Below, one piece after another: positions 38,242 through 49,752 of a stretch of 64,000 nt of DNA. Each line of letters begins with the position of its first letter. Positions within the stretch are counted from its first letter, which is position 1. The stretch comes from Tetrahymena elliotti 4EA (taxonomy: Eukaryota; Ciliophora; Oligohymenophorea; Hymenostomatida; Tetrahymenidae). A model generated the notes under the pieces. It worked only from the letters and a program-made list of their open reading frames with translations, was not told where the DNA came from and did no database searches. Both the position numbers and the translations under genes were made by a program. The stretch lies in the NCBI GenBank assembly GCA_000231825.2, contig JH720367.1:1-64000 (forward strand). Direction: 5' to 3'.

Positions 38242-39511
38242 TTAATTAATAAAATCTTCTATTTAATATTTACAAAATTGCATTTAATTCATATTTATAT
38301 TTACTATTATACAATTATTTTTCTAAGTTGCTTACTTAACTTCTTAGTAAAGTGCTTTCTTTAATTAAAATTTTTAATTTTGATTTAAATAAATAATAAT
38401 TGATTTGGTAAAAGGATAATTTATTTTAAAAATTAATCATTTATCTTCCCTCGTCTTTTAAGTAAAAGATCATTTCTCTTGAGAAATTTCAAGTACAAGT
38501 TAAATAATTTATTATTGATTTATAAAAATCTAATACAAATATATTCTTCTTTAATATGTTTTAGGTTTTTAGTAAAAAATTCTCTTAAATTAAAAGTTTA
38601 CATTAATAACTTGCCGCCATTCATTTTTAAAAGAATAAATTAAAACAAAAATATTAATTGATCATTTTTTCTAACCCATAAAGCAAAATATGATTGATAA
38701 TTAAAAATTGAAAGGATTAAGCTTTGATATCTAAAAATTATTTCTTAATCATACATAAAATATTAGTTATTTTTCTTAAGATTGTATTTAAGCTATTTAT
38801 TAGCAAAGTATTTTCATTAAGTTAAATTTAAAGGTTGACTTTAAAATTTATGTATATAGAAAGAATAATTAACTTTAATTTGTTAATCGACTATTTTGTC
38901 TGAAAAAAGCAAATGACAATTTTCAAAATAAAAAAAATATATTAATGATTAATTTTTGTTACTAAAGGAATAATTAAAGCTATTTTTGAAAGTATTCCTC
39001 TTTGGACCAAGAGCATCATAATGATTTATTCAATTTAAAGATATTATATTAACTATAAAAATTAAACTTATCGCTTTAAAACGCTATTATACTTAATTAA
39101 AAATAATAAGAGCTATTTTAATAAACAAAATATACTATTTTAAGAATTGTATTTTGGTATTTAGAAATATTAATCAAAAAATGACCCTAAACTAATAATT
39201 TAATAGCTTTTTAAAAAAATTATTATTAGTTTCTAAAATTTGTTATTTTTAACCTGTTCAGTTATTTCCATTATTTTAAATAAAAGAAATTCATTTTCAA
39301 ATTTTTTCTCATAAATAAGGATATTATAAAATGTTTTTTTGAAGATATATTTTTTCTTTAAATTAATGGTAATTTATATATTCGTTAAGTTTTAATGGTA
39401 ATTAAGTTAACCAATATTATTTGTGATATTAATAGATATTAGAAAGTTATTTATCTTATTTATTTATACATAAATCTAATCATTTATTTAAAAAAAGAAG
39501 CAGTAGAGTTT
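38242..39511. other. Intergenic, no gene seen
   Basis: About 1.3 kb of very AT-rich sequence between the motorless MyTH4-FERM gene and the zinc-finger gene. I see no coding pattern. It should contain the 3' end of the first and the promoter of the second. Confidence 0.5.
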
Positions 39512-41812
39512 ATGAATAAAACATCAAATTCTAAGTTAGATGAAAAGATCTTTATTAAAACAGCTTCTAATAACTTTGCAAATAAAAGTATGAAAAAGTT
39601 CAATTTATATGCCAAGCCTGTGAAAAATAATAAATCATCATTTCAAATTGATCTTAATTCTGATAATTAAAAATCTAAATTGAATACCTCTTATGACTAC
39701 TAGAGAAATGAAAAGCTAAAAAGAAATAATCGCTACAGCTCTGTAGATAGATAAACACCATCAGCTAATACATAAAGGGGTGAATAGCATTTTATAAATA
39801 AAGAAAATCTTTTACAATCTCTTACTAATAGAAAACCAAAACCAATTAGCATTTTAGATTAATTATAAAATCTACCAATAAGCAGTAATTCGACTAGAAA
39901 TTAATAAGCAGGCGACTTATCAAAACAAATACCCAGAAGTTAAATGATTGTTTGTAATTAATGCAAAGAAACTATGCCTAGAGAACTATTTTTTAAGCAC
40001 TATGATAAAGAATGTCAAGGATTTAGAGGGTAATTTATTATCCCTCCTTAAAAAACTAAAATACTATTTTTTAATAGATACTCCAATTACACACCTTAAA
40101 ATGTCAGAGAAAGCTTAAAAGACATCTTTTAGAATAATTCTTTTAATAAATTAGAAAAACCTTTAGATCTATTAGAGTTAAAGAAACAAAAGTTAATTTC
40201 AACAATTGATAAAAGAAGGAATAGTGCAACATATCATTAAGAAAATTAGGTAGATTTAAAAGAGGGTAAAATAGTCTATAAGGCTAGCACTGATAAAAAG
40301 TGTTGTCCTTTTTGTGAAATTTTTATAAAAGTTGAGAAATTTGAAGAGCACATTAATGAATGCAGACTTTTTAGTATTGTAGATAATTTGAAGTAAGGAT
40401 ATTTAGATAAAAATGATAGCAATCACAAGCTCTCAATAGGGTCAAGACCTCCAACTTAATAAAAAGAGAATAGAAGGAATATGTTTGAACCTTAATAATC
40501 TCTTTCATAAAATACAAGTGATTATTTAGCAGCAACAAGCTAGTTTAAGTAAATAAGGTAAGCAAAAAGTTTAGTAAAAAGTAGAGTTAAAAAAAATAGT
40601 AAAATAGAATAATAAAAACAATTTAATAAAGTTTTTGATAATTATTAAGATATTATTTAGAAACGAATGTCAGATATTAGTTAGTTAAAAAAAGAGAGAG
40701 ATGAATTGAGAGAAAATGTAAATAAATCATTCGTAAATCCTAAAATATCATTAACAAATATTTTTCAATAAGAATCTTAAGGCAATAAAAACTAATTTAG
40801 AAGTCTTAAGAGTAGAGATACAAGTAAAAATATTTATTTTCAAATCTATTTATAATCTCTTTATTTGTTAGAATCTAAAAGACTAAGCTGCTTATGAAGC
40901 ATTTCAACATGGCCATGTAAACTAATTATTTTTAAAATATTGTTATTATGTATATAAATAAATATTAATAACAATATTTTTAATATAGAGAGTAAGTTAA
41001 TTCATTGATATTTCTAAGCTTTAAAAATTCTAAAATTCAACTAATTAAATAGGGAGTAAACTTTTAATTATTCGAAATTTTTTTAGATAAAATATCAATA
41101 TTAATAAAAATAGGGAGTAAGTTTATTTTGATTTAACTAAAACAGCATTAAATATTTTGAACCTATAATCATTAAGTGGGTAAATATTTTTAGTTTTATT
41201 GTCATCATAACTTTTTTTATTTAAGAAATGAAAAAAGAGTTATTATTAAATTGAATAAAATGACTTTTTATAATTATTTTTTTAAAAATAAGTGGAGAGT
41301 AAGTTTTTAAAGAAACTAATAATATTAATTTGGATAAACAAAATTTTAAATAAAAGCTTTTTGTAAGTTTTTTGGCATATTGAATACTTTATTAATAAAT
41401 TTTAAAATAATAAATATAAGTCTCATGAGTATTTAGTAAATTTCTTTTAACTAAAATATTCTTTAATTTATTATTTTATGAATAAAAAAGCAAGTAAATC
41501 TATTAAATAATAGAAAAATATTCATTTTTGTCCAATTATATTAAGTGTGGTGAATGTGAGGCTATTCTTTTGAAATATAATTCATTGATAAAATAAAAAA
41601 ATTAATAAATGCTAGTAATTATTTTATTTTCAAGGAATATTTTATAATACCTTCTATAATAGGAATTGAAACAGCAGTAAAAAGATCTCACAGAATAGGC
41701 AAAGTAATAGGAGCTAGAAGATAATATGCAAAAAACATCATTAAGAGGTAGTAGTATAATAGGAGATTCTTCTAGATCTCCCTCATAAAAGAAGCAAGAT
41801 TCTTTTAAATGA
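39512..41812 (+). CDS. Double C2HC zinc-finger protein
   Basis: This gene encodes a protein of at least 498 residues with two C2HC zinc-finger motifs of the ZC2HC1 type: CNQCKETMPRELFFKHYDKEC near residue 148 (C-x2-C-x11-H-x4-C) and CPFCEIFIKVEKFEEHINEC near 264. Such fingers occur in ciliary and cytoskeletal proteins, but no function is established here. The rest is low-complexity (Asn, Ser, Lys, Gln), with a helical, probably coiled-coil stretch after residue 390 that continues over the splice junctions (KKERDELRE, then QAAYEAFQHGH, then ELKQQQKDLTEQAKQQELED). Exons are 39512-40823, 40882-40916 and 41663-41812. The 35-nt middle exon uses an AAAAG acceptor chosen because it alone keeps the frame. 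The 746-bp second intron contains micro-exon-like modules that could add residues in phase. Confidence 0.75.
40917..41662 (+). other. Large intron with micro-exon-like modules
   Basis: Inside this intron, short G-containing islands each show an AG acceptor, 3 or 6 bases, then a GTAA donor: AGA (40989-40991), GGA (41053-41055), GGA (41114-41116), TGG (41177-41179), TGGAGA (41293-41298), CTTTTT (41357-41362) and CAA (41491-41493). All seven inserts are multiples of three, and the flanking splice is phase 0, so each could be included without a frameshift. Spacing between modules is about 58-72 bp at first, the size of a normal intron here, then longer. They may be real micro-exons, recursive splice sites, or chance. 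Not verified by any transcript. Confidence 0.45.
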
Positions 41813-42206
41813 ATAAAACACTATAAAAATTTTAATTTAAATTAGAAAAAACAAGGATTAATTATAAGGTCTCAAATATACTGATAAATTTATTATGAAT
41901 CTTTGAGGCAATTAAATAATTTAAAAGAGAGCTAAATTATATGCAAAATTTTTTAAAAGAAAAAGAGTGTAAATCATAAGTAATATAACAAACAAATAAT
42001 ATTTAATTTATTTATATTTGTAAATAACATCTTTTTATTGAATAATTCGTTAAAACACTTCCCTCAAAGTTTTTCATTTTTAAGCAAAATTTCAAAAGGA
42101 AATTAAATATTTATCAATAAATTTATTATTAAATTTTATTACATTTTTTTATATTTTTATTATAAAAATTAAAATTGAATATGCTTTTTATTCTAATATC
42201 TGAACA
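41813..42206. other. Convergent spacer, no gene
   Basis: This spacer lies between the 3' ends of the zinc-finger gene (+) and the histidine kinase gene (-). It is AT-rich and should hold both 3' untranslated regions. Nothing else is visible. Confidence 0.5.
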
Positions 42207-45200
42207 TCATTTGTTCTTTATCTTTTCTCTAAGGAATGTCTATAAAGCATTTTAAACTTGGTCTTTTTTTACTGGTTTGGCTATTGCATCATCTAGCTGG
42301 CTTATATGAAAAGCATGCTCTTCTCTTACTTAAACTCCATATCCACTACAAGCAATTATGTAAAGTTAATCAGGAACTTCATAATTTTAAATCATTTATT
42401 TTATTTATTTACAGGCTTCATAGCCATTCATTATGGGCATATCAAGATCCATAAATATGATGTCATATAGCCTCTCTTTAGGGTTGTTCAAAATATCTCT
42501 TACTTTTGTTACTGCTTCTTATCCATCATGACAGATTTAAATGTTTTAGATATGGAACAGTTAAATGATCTTCTTTAAAACCATAATATTAAAACCAGAG
42601 TCGTCAGCTATTAAAATTTTAGTTTCTTCACCTTTAGAATTGACAGAAAAATTATTATTTTTATCAAGTAAAGCTTTTTATATTTATGCCTATGGTTAAA
42701 TACTACCAGAATTTTGTTATTTCAGCATAGTTTAAGATGGAATCTAAGTAGGATATAATGCTGTTTAGCTTTGATTAATTATTTATTAATTATTGTATCC
42801 TTTTAGTGACTAAATATCCATATCTTAAGTTGCTTGTGATTGCATCGTTACACTATTCATATTCCTTATTTAAGCTATTGAACTTATATTATTGATATTG
42901 CTAACATTCATGCTTTTAGAATCAGTTCTCTTTTCAAATAAAGGAAACTAGTTTTTAGGAGAACTAAGTTTACTTGCCATTTAAAGAGGTTACTTTATAC
43001 CACCTATTGGAGAATTAAGATTATTAATACTATTATTATCATAACTGGGTGTGTAGTTTGATGATTGAGGAAAGCTGAATACTTAGGCTGATACTTTAGG
43101 AGCAGATTGTTAAATTTGTTTTGACAAACTAATTTCGAATTCTGTTGTTGCTTTTTTAAATCCATCTGTGATTCTTCTTTATTTGTTTAGTAATATATTA
43201 CTTGGTATTCTTTCTAATGGACCACTAGAATTTATGTCAATAGTTTTTATTGAATTTTTTATAGCAGAATTTTAATAGCTTTTAATTCTTGATTCTGATT
43301 AATTATCACAAAGGTATTATCCAGGTGTGTTAATTGATAAAAAGTTATTTATTTTCATTCCTCCTGCAACATCTTGCTTGATTGATAGATGTGGAATATG
43401 ATTGTTATTTTGAGAAATTATTCTCATATTATTAGAGTCTTGCTGACTTTGCATAAGATCATTATCTACAAATTCTATTATATCACAACTTTCACGAAAG
43501 TCTTTTTCATAAAGTTATTTTGAATTTAAGTCTTATATTAGAAATGAAAAAGAGCTACCTTTTCCTTCAACTGAATCCACTTAAATACCACTTGAGATCT
43601 AAATTTAGTTACCATTATTTTCCTTTATTATTAAAGGTTAAAGAGGTCCTACAAGCTTTGCTAATGAGTTGGAAAGAGGTAAGCCAATTCCACATCCATT
43701 AGGATTAATTGATGCATCTTTATGATCAGTCTTATTAAATATTTCAAATATTTTTTTGATGTTCTTTTTTGATATTCCAATACCAGTATCAGAGACTGTT
43801 ATTTTTATTATGGATGATTATCTAGCTTATAATTATTATTATGATAGGTTTATTTGTTCTAGTCCTTGAGCTTCCAGTGAAATAGTACCCATATTCTTAG
43901 TAAATTTAAGAGAATTAGACAGAAAATTTAATATAATTTAGCGGATTCTATTTGGATCAGAGACAATATATTTAGGAACTAAATCATTCTTTTTAAGCTA
44001 CAAATTGATATTTTTAATGTCTGCATGAACTTTTATCAACAACAAACATTCCTCCAATAATTCAATCAAATTAAATTAAACAGGATTAAATTTAAATTTA
44101 TTTTCTGTCATTTAAACAAAATCTAGAATATCATTCACCATATTTAACATCAACTAGTTTGATCTAAGAGATGGTTCAATGAATTCATTTACATCAGCCT
44201 CATCTTCACTTCCATCTTTCAGCTATTTATACAAATCTAAAAATGATATTGAACAATTTAAAGGAGTTCTAAGTTCATGACACAAGCTGCCAAATAACTG
44301 CATTTTCCTTTTACTAAAATCTTCTATTTTTTCTTGAAATAGCTCCTCCCAAAATGGCTCAACTTATATTAAAACTAAGCTGTTAAATTATTTTAATTTT
44401 AAAAATTAATTATAACAATATCTAATTGATAGAAATTAAATATTTGAGAGATATTTTTGTTTTAAAAATTACCTTTAATCAACAGTAGGAGGACTATCAT
44501 TATCTTCGAAATCGTATTAAAACTCGCACGGAATAAGTCTAACAACTAATTATTTTCCTTTGTATACTACTTGCATGCTTGCTTCATTGTTCTTGTATTG
44601 ATAAAATCCTATGTTCTTAGTGCTATTAATTTAACCTAAGAGAGAATGATTTCTAGAATAATTAGATTCGATTTGCTCACTTAATTAGGTGATTAAAAGA
44701 TTTTTAGAGTTTGATTTCTTCACTCCTCCATAAGTTCTAGTAGTATCGTCTATCTAATTATCGAACATACTTGATATAAGTTAGCCAACCTTAATATTTC
44801 TTTGTTAAAGTTAGGGAGTGAATATACTGATTTACTTTTTAATTTCTTTTTTTTAAATATGATTATGATAATTTTCATCAGGTTGAGAGTGACAAATATT
44901 TTCTGTTTAATGAACTTTTATTAATTCTTCATTTTATTTTTAGTTATTGCTTGTTTTGTTGACATCACAATTTTAAATGTTGGAAGCTGAAGGTACCTTT
45001 TTAGAAAATTTACTTTTAAGTTTAACTCCCTTTTTATTTAAGTTATGAGATTTTTTTTCATCAAAGCTAATAAATTGATTTTCTGATTGTGGAAAAGTGT
45101 TTTCTGCCACATATTTTTCTTAAACTCGCATCGTATGCTCTTTATTACCCAATCCACTGTTTAAATCATCTAGGTTTTGATTGGTTACAGGGTTTGATTT

Positions 45201-47904
45201 TAAATAAGTAATAGATTCATTATTGTTATTATTTTTATCTTCTATCCTTGAAATATCACTTGCAAAGTTATCTTGAGTTTTATTTAGATTAATTTACAAA
45301 AAAGATTTATCTGAGATAAATTTATTTTCTTCATCTTCATCTTTATTATTGTTACTATTTTTTTAGGTTAAGGATCCATTTTAATCCTAATAATCAACTA
45401 ATTTAAAATCTCCTTTTTACTCTTAATTAATATTCCTGATATCTTAAATGTTATTTTTTTCAGATTGTATGAATGGAGAAGCACAATCTTCTTTAGAGCC
45501 TGTGTTGTTTTCAGAATCACAACACTGATTTACTAAATTACTATTCACATTCTTAATTGTCCCATTACCATTTTTAAAATGAGTATTACCTTTGAACGTA
45601 AGTGATGTCATCATTTTATTTTTTGAGTCTAAAGTTTATTATTTAGTTAATTCTATTTTTAGATAAAATATTTCATTTAATAATATTCAATAATTTATTT
45701 ACTAATTTATTCTTTATTTGAAAACTTCATATTTGTATTCCACTATTCAAGAGGCATATCACTTATGCTTCCTCCAAATTTTCCTGTGCTTTGTTTATAT
45801 TTCATATCTTAACCATCTTAACTTTTTTGTGATTCTATTTATTTTTAAAATTTTTATATTATTATCTCCATGAAATAAGATGTACATAATTCTATTACAA
45901 ATTATTTTTTAGAAAAATACACTTCGTTATAACTTCTTTTTTTTTTGCATTAAAAAATAACAATTAAATAAATTTTTTATTTAATTGAGATTTATTTTTA
46001 CTGCTTTTGAATTTGCTTTTCTATAAATTAAATTTTATTTCAAATTTGTCATATTAAAACAAAACTCTTAAATTAATTTGTTGTTATTAAGTTAAAAAGG
46101 TAGAAATGGTAGGAAATAGTAACTTACATTCAGGTGAGCTTAAAGAGGATTGTTTATTTTGTCTTTCTCTTAACTGTTTTATGAATTCAAGGTTAGATTC
46201 TTTTTGTTTGGAGTCATCTTAATAATTATTTTTTTCAAAACTATTTTCTTGATTTTTATCTGTTTAAATTTTTTCTCCAGAATAATAACTTTCTTATTGA
46301 GAATCATTTTAGTTTGATTGTTATTTTCCCATCATAGGATTTCCAGAAGTGTTATTATTCAAGTTCATATTTATATGGATTTAACTATTATTAAAAACTT
46401 AATTTCCATTGGTTCCATTAATTCTAATACCACTAGTTTAGCCGTGTAAGTTAGCTGAGTTTCCCATCTAATTCTCATTGCACAAGAAGGAGTTTTTGCT
46501 AATTGCTCCTCCTTATTAATCTTCATGATAAGGTTATGTCAATATATTTTCAATACTAGATTCATATTTTTTATTTGCAAACTGAGAGGTGCTAGGTCTT
46601 TAAGATTTTTAAATGTTATTAGAAGGCTAACTACTTTATGTATTGGCTGTAGATAGCCCAGTAATGATTTTTATAACATTTTATTTATCACAATCAAGCA
46701 ATTCAAGTATTTTATTGTTGTTATAAATTACATTATGCTAAGAATTAAGAATAGCTATACCATATGGAATAAGATCCATGATATCTTGCAAAAAAAAAGA
46801 ATTTTACACATCATCAATAGAAGATTCAAAGGATCTTGCTTATTGCTGATCGCAATTTTCTATAATTCCTGATTTAGAGTGAGAGATATTTTTCTTTAAA
46901 ATAGGATTTTTTTTTGCAGGACTTGTTTACTTCATGATATTACTGTTATTATTTATTCCCTAAAATATTTAGGAGTTTGTACCATTGTAACTTAATTTAT
47001 GATTATGGTTATTGATGTTACTGCTTTTGTTGTTGTTGTTATTATTATTATTAAAATCCCCTGGTGATAAATCACTTTAGTTCTAGTGCTTTGAGTAAAA
47101 GCTAATAATAAAATAATCCGCTATTTACACATTATTCTACCTCTCCTAAGATAAATACTATTTTGTTAGTTCCCCGTTTGCTTATATATTTTGACTTGCA
47201 AAATGATAAAACTAGTCCCCAATAAAATACATTACAATAATTATACCTATCCAAACTATATCATAAAGATGAATAGAGAAGCTTAAATTTTTATTAAAAA
47301 TAGAATTATCTTTAAGATAGGCCACTAAGATCATAAAAAAAGGAAAGAATTTTATCAGCATATTACAGATAAGTAAGTTTATATTGAGAAATTTCTTGGC
47401 TCCAAATAATAAAAACGTTTTATCATCAAAAAAGTAATTTAAAAATAGAATCAAACTTCCATTTTGAGCCTGTATAATTGCATTTAGTAAATTTAATTTA
47501 GCTATAATTTACGGTATCAATACAAATAATTGTTTTATAATTTTTGACCATTCCCTTCTTATGACTTAAGGTTCCTCTTTTATTCTATTTCCTAACTTCC
47601 AATTTTCTAAATTATTTGTCATTTTATCCATAGAATAACTTTTACTATTAAGATGTTCCTCATTTGAACCGCTATACTTCCTTTAATTTTATTAGCATTA
47701 TTCTTTAATAATGAATCCGCTTAATATTATTCTTATTAAAAAGGAAAATAAAATAAATAGTCCTGCTAATTTTTGGTAAAGCGTGGAGCTGCTGATAAAA
47801 AAATAAGACAAAAGAATAATTTCTTAAATTGCAATAATAATCTAGTATGTAATCCTGTACTTAAAAAGCTAATTGAATTTCAAGCTACTTAAATTATCTA
47901 CCAT
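42207..47904 (-). CDS. Membrane-bound hybrid histidine kinase
   Basis: This gene encodes a predicted 1753-residue two-component sensor with exons 47904-46128, 45834-45703, 45652-44473 and 44379-42207. The N-terminal 240 residues hold several hydrophobic, membrane-spanning segments (for example LAGLFILFSFLIRIILSGFI and VWIGIIIVMYFIGD). A short PAS-like piece follows (IMDLIPYGIAILNSQHNVIY), then a very long Asn/Ser-rich linker. The kinase core has the phospho-accepting His near 1064 (SLCHELRTPLN), an N box (DPNRIRQIILNFLSNSLKFT), G1 (VSDTGIGIS) and G2 (NGCGIGLPLS). After a second linker comes a C-terminal receiver with LIADDSGFN, phospho-accepting Asp near 1674 (IIFMDLDMPIMNGYEA) and the conserved Lys (AIAKPVKK). 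All catalytic residues are intact, so it should autophosphorylate and pass phosphate from His to its own Asp. The signal sensed is unknown. Confidence 0.92.
47026..47058 (-). repeat. Asn-codon run in histidine kinase linker
   Basis: An uninterrupted run of AAT/AAC codons (seen as tta/ttg triplets on the plus strand) encodes eight asparagines within the linker of the histidine kinase. Such triplet runs are common in ciliate linkers and are prone to length change. Confidence 0.7.
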
Positions 47905-49752
47905 ACCTTCACTATATTTTATATAATTTTTTTTTTCTATCAATTTAATAGTGATGTATTTTTTTTGCTTTATTATCTTAACTCAAAAATATGAAAATAA
48001 TTGCTTTTACAAATTAAAATTTCAATAATTTAATTTCATGTGAATGAAAAAATCTATATAACCAAATTAATAAGTAAATGCAAATTCTAAATATAATAAT
48101 CATCATAAAGAAAATATGCAAAAAAAAAATAATCGCTTAAACTTTAAAATTTTCAAAAGCTTTAATAGCCAAACATTATTTCAATCAAAAAGATTTCTGC
48201 TTTTAGCTTTGTAAAATATGTAATAATTATTTTGCATAGCTCGCTCTCTAACACTAAAGATTTAAATTTTGTAGTATTTTATGAATCATTTTTATTTCTA
48301 CATTTTCACTAAAATTAAAATGATTTCTATCAAAATTAAAAATAATAAAAGAATTATATAATTATAAAAAATTAGATCATATAATAAATAACAAATTGAG
48401 ATAAGATTTTCTCCTTTTTGTACTTATTACTTTGCTAAGATATTTCACTTTATAACAGAACATTATCTTTCTCTCAAAAAATTTTGTTTTCAGAGTTTTA
48501 TTTAATGTGTAATACTTATTGCATGTCATAAGCTTTTTAAAATTATATATTGATCAATTATTTTTAATTCTTAATTTAACATAAATTAAAATTATTTCCT
48601 CAAAAAAATGAAAAAAAAGAAATATTATTATTAATAAATTGAAAACAAACATTTTTTATATTTCTTCCTATTTGTATTTGTTCAATTTTTGGTGAATTTA
48701 TTAAATTCAGCTTGCAAATATAAATTGTAATAAAAGAATTTGATTAATTTAAAAATATTAAAGCAAAAATACATTTCCTAATACTACATTTAATTCAAAA
48801 AAGTACTTTGAAAAATGTCTTAAGCTTGAAAAAGCTCATAAATTTCTGTAAAAGATATTTGTATCTTTTATTTTACACTTTAAAGCTTCTGATAATTAGT
48901 GAGTGAGCATTTATTTCAAATTTAAAATTTTATTATTTAAAATTAGATATTTTAATTGTAATAGTATTTTTTTATTCAAATATGACAGAAATAAGCTTTC
49001 ATATATTTTATCAGAATTTTATAAAATAATAATTTTAAATTTAAAAAAATCAGAAGATTTTATTTTAATTTTTTGTTTTTATTCTAAACAAATTTTGATC
49101 AATTCTTAATTAATTTTCATCAAAACCAAGCTTTACTCCTATCTTATTCCTTGATTAAATTGATTCAAAGGTAAATATGGTTTATAATTTTAAATTTCAC
49201 TAGAAATATTCCAACTCATGCAAATTACTAAAGTTTTTAAAAATAAACTCTTTGAGGTCATTTAAAAATTTTATTTAAAAAAAATAAAAAACTCATTTAA
49301 AAGCTTTAAAAAGCAAATAAATTATCACAAAATTAAAAAATCAGCTGTTTTTAATGATTTTTAATTAAATTTCAACCAATAAAATTTTATATTTATTATT
49401 TTGATGAATTAATTTAATTGTTGATGAAATTAATTTTATCTTTTAGAATAGAACACAATAACTTGTGTCTAAGATAACAGAATATAAAAAAATATCGTAA
49501 CAATGAAAATATCTAAATTCAGTATTTACTATTATAAATTGAGCAAAATAAATATCCAGAATTTATAAGAAGTACAAATATACAATTTTAGGATTAATGG
49601 TAATATTGGATTTACAATAGCATCCGAATATGAGAAATCTAAATAGTATTAAATTTTTTTTTTATTAATAATTGATATCATTAAAATAATCAGAAACATT
49701 ATTTAATTATTTTGAAATACATATTTAGTCAAAATATTATATAATACAGAAA
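47905..49752. promoter_or_regulatory. Divergent intergenic region, 1.8 kb
   Basis: This region lies between the start of the histidine kinase (minus) and of the aspartic protease (plus), so it holds both promoters. It is extremely AT-rich. I find no additional gene; frames that look open here are only the expected result of having a single stop codon in AT-rich DNA. Confidence 0.45.

Noticed and set aside
42236..42454. Open frame on the plus strand
   Set aside because: It is opposite the receiver domain of the histidine kinase, which has all its conserved residues on the minus strand.
47212..47454. Separate small membrane protein on the minus strand
   Set aside because: It is part of the membrane region of the histidine kinase; it looks separate only when TAG and TAA are read as stops.
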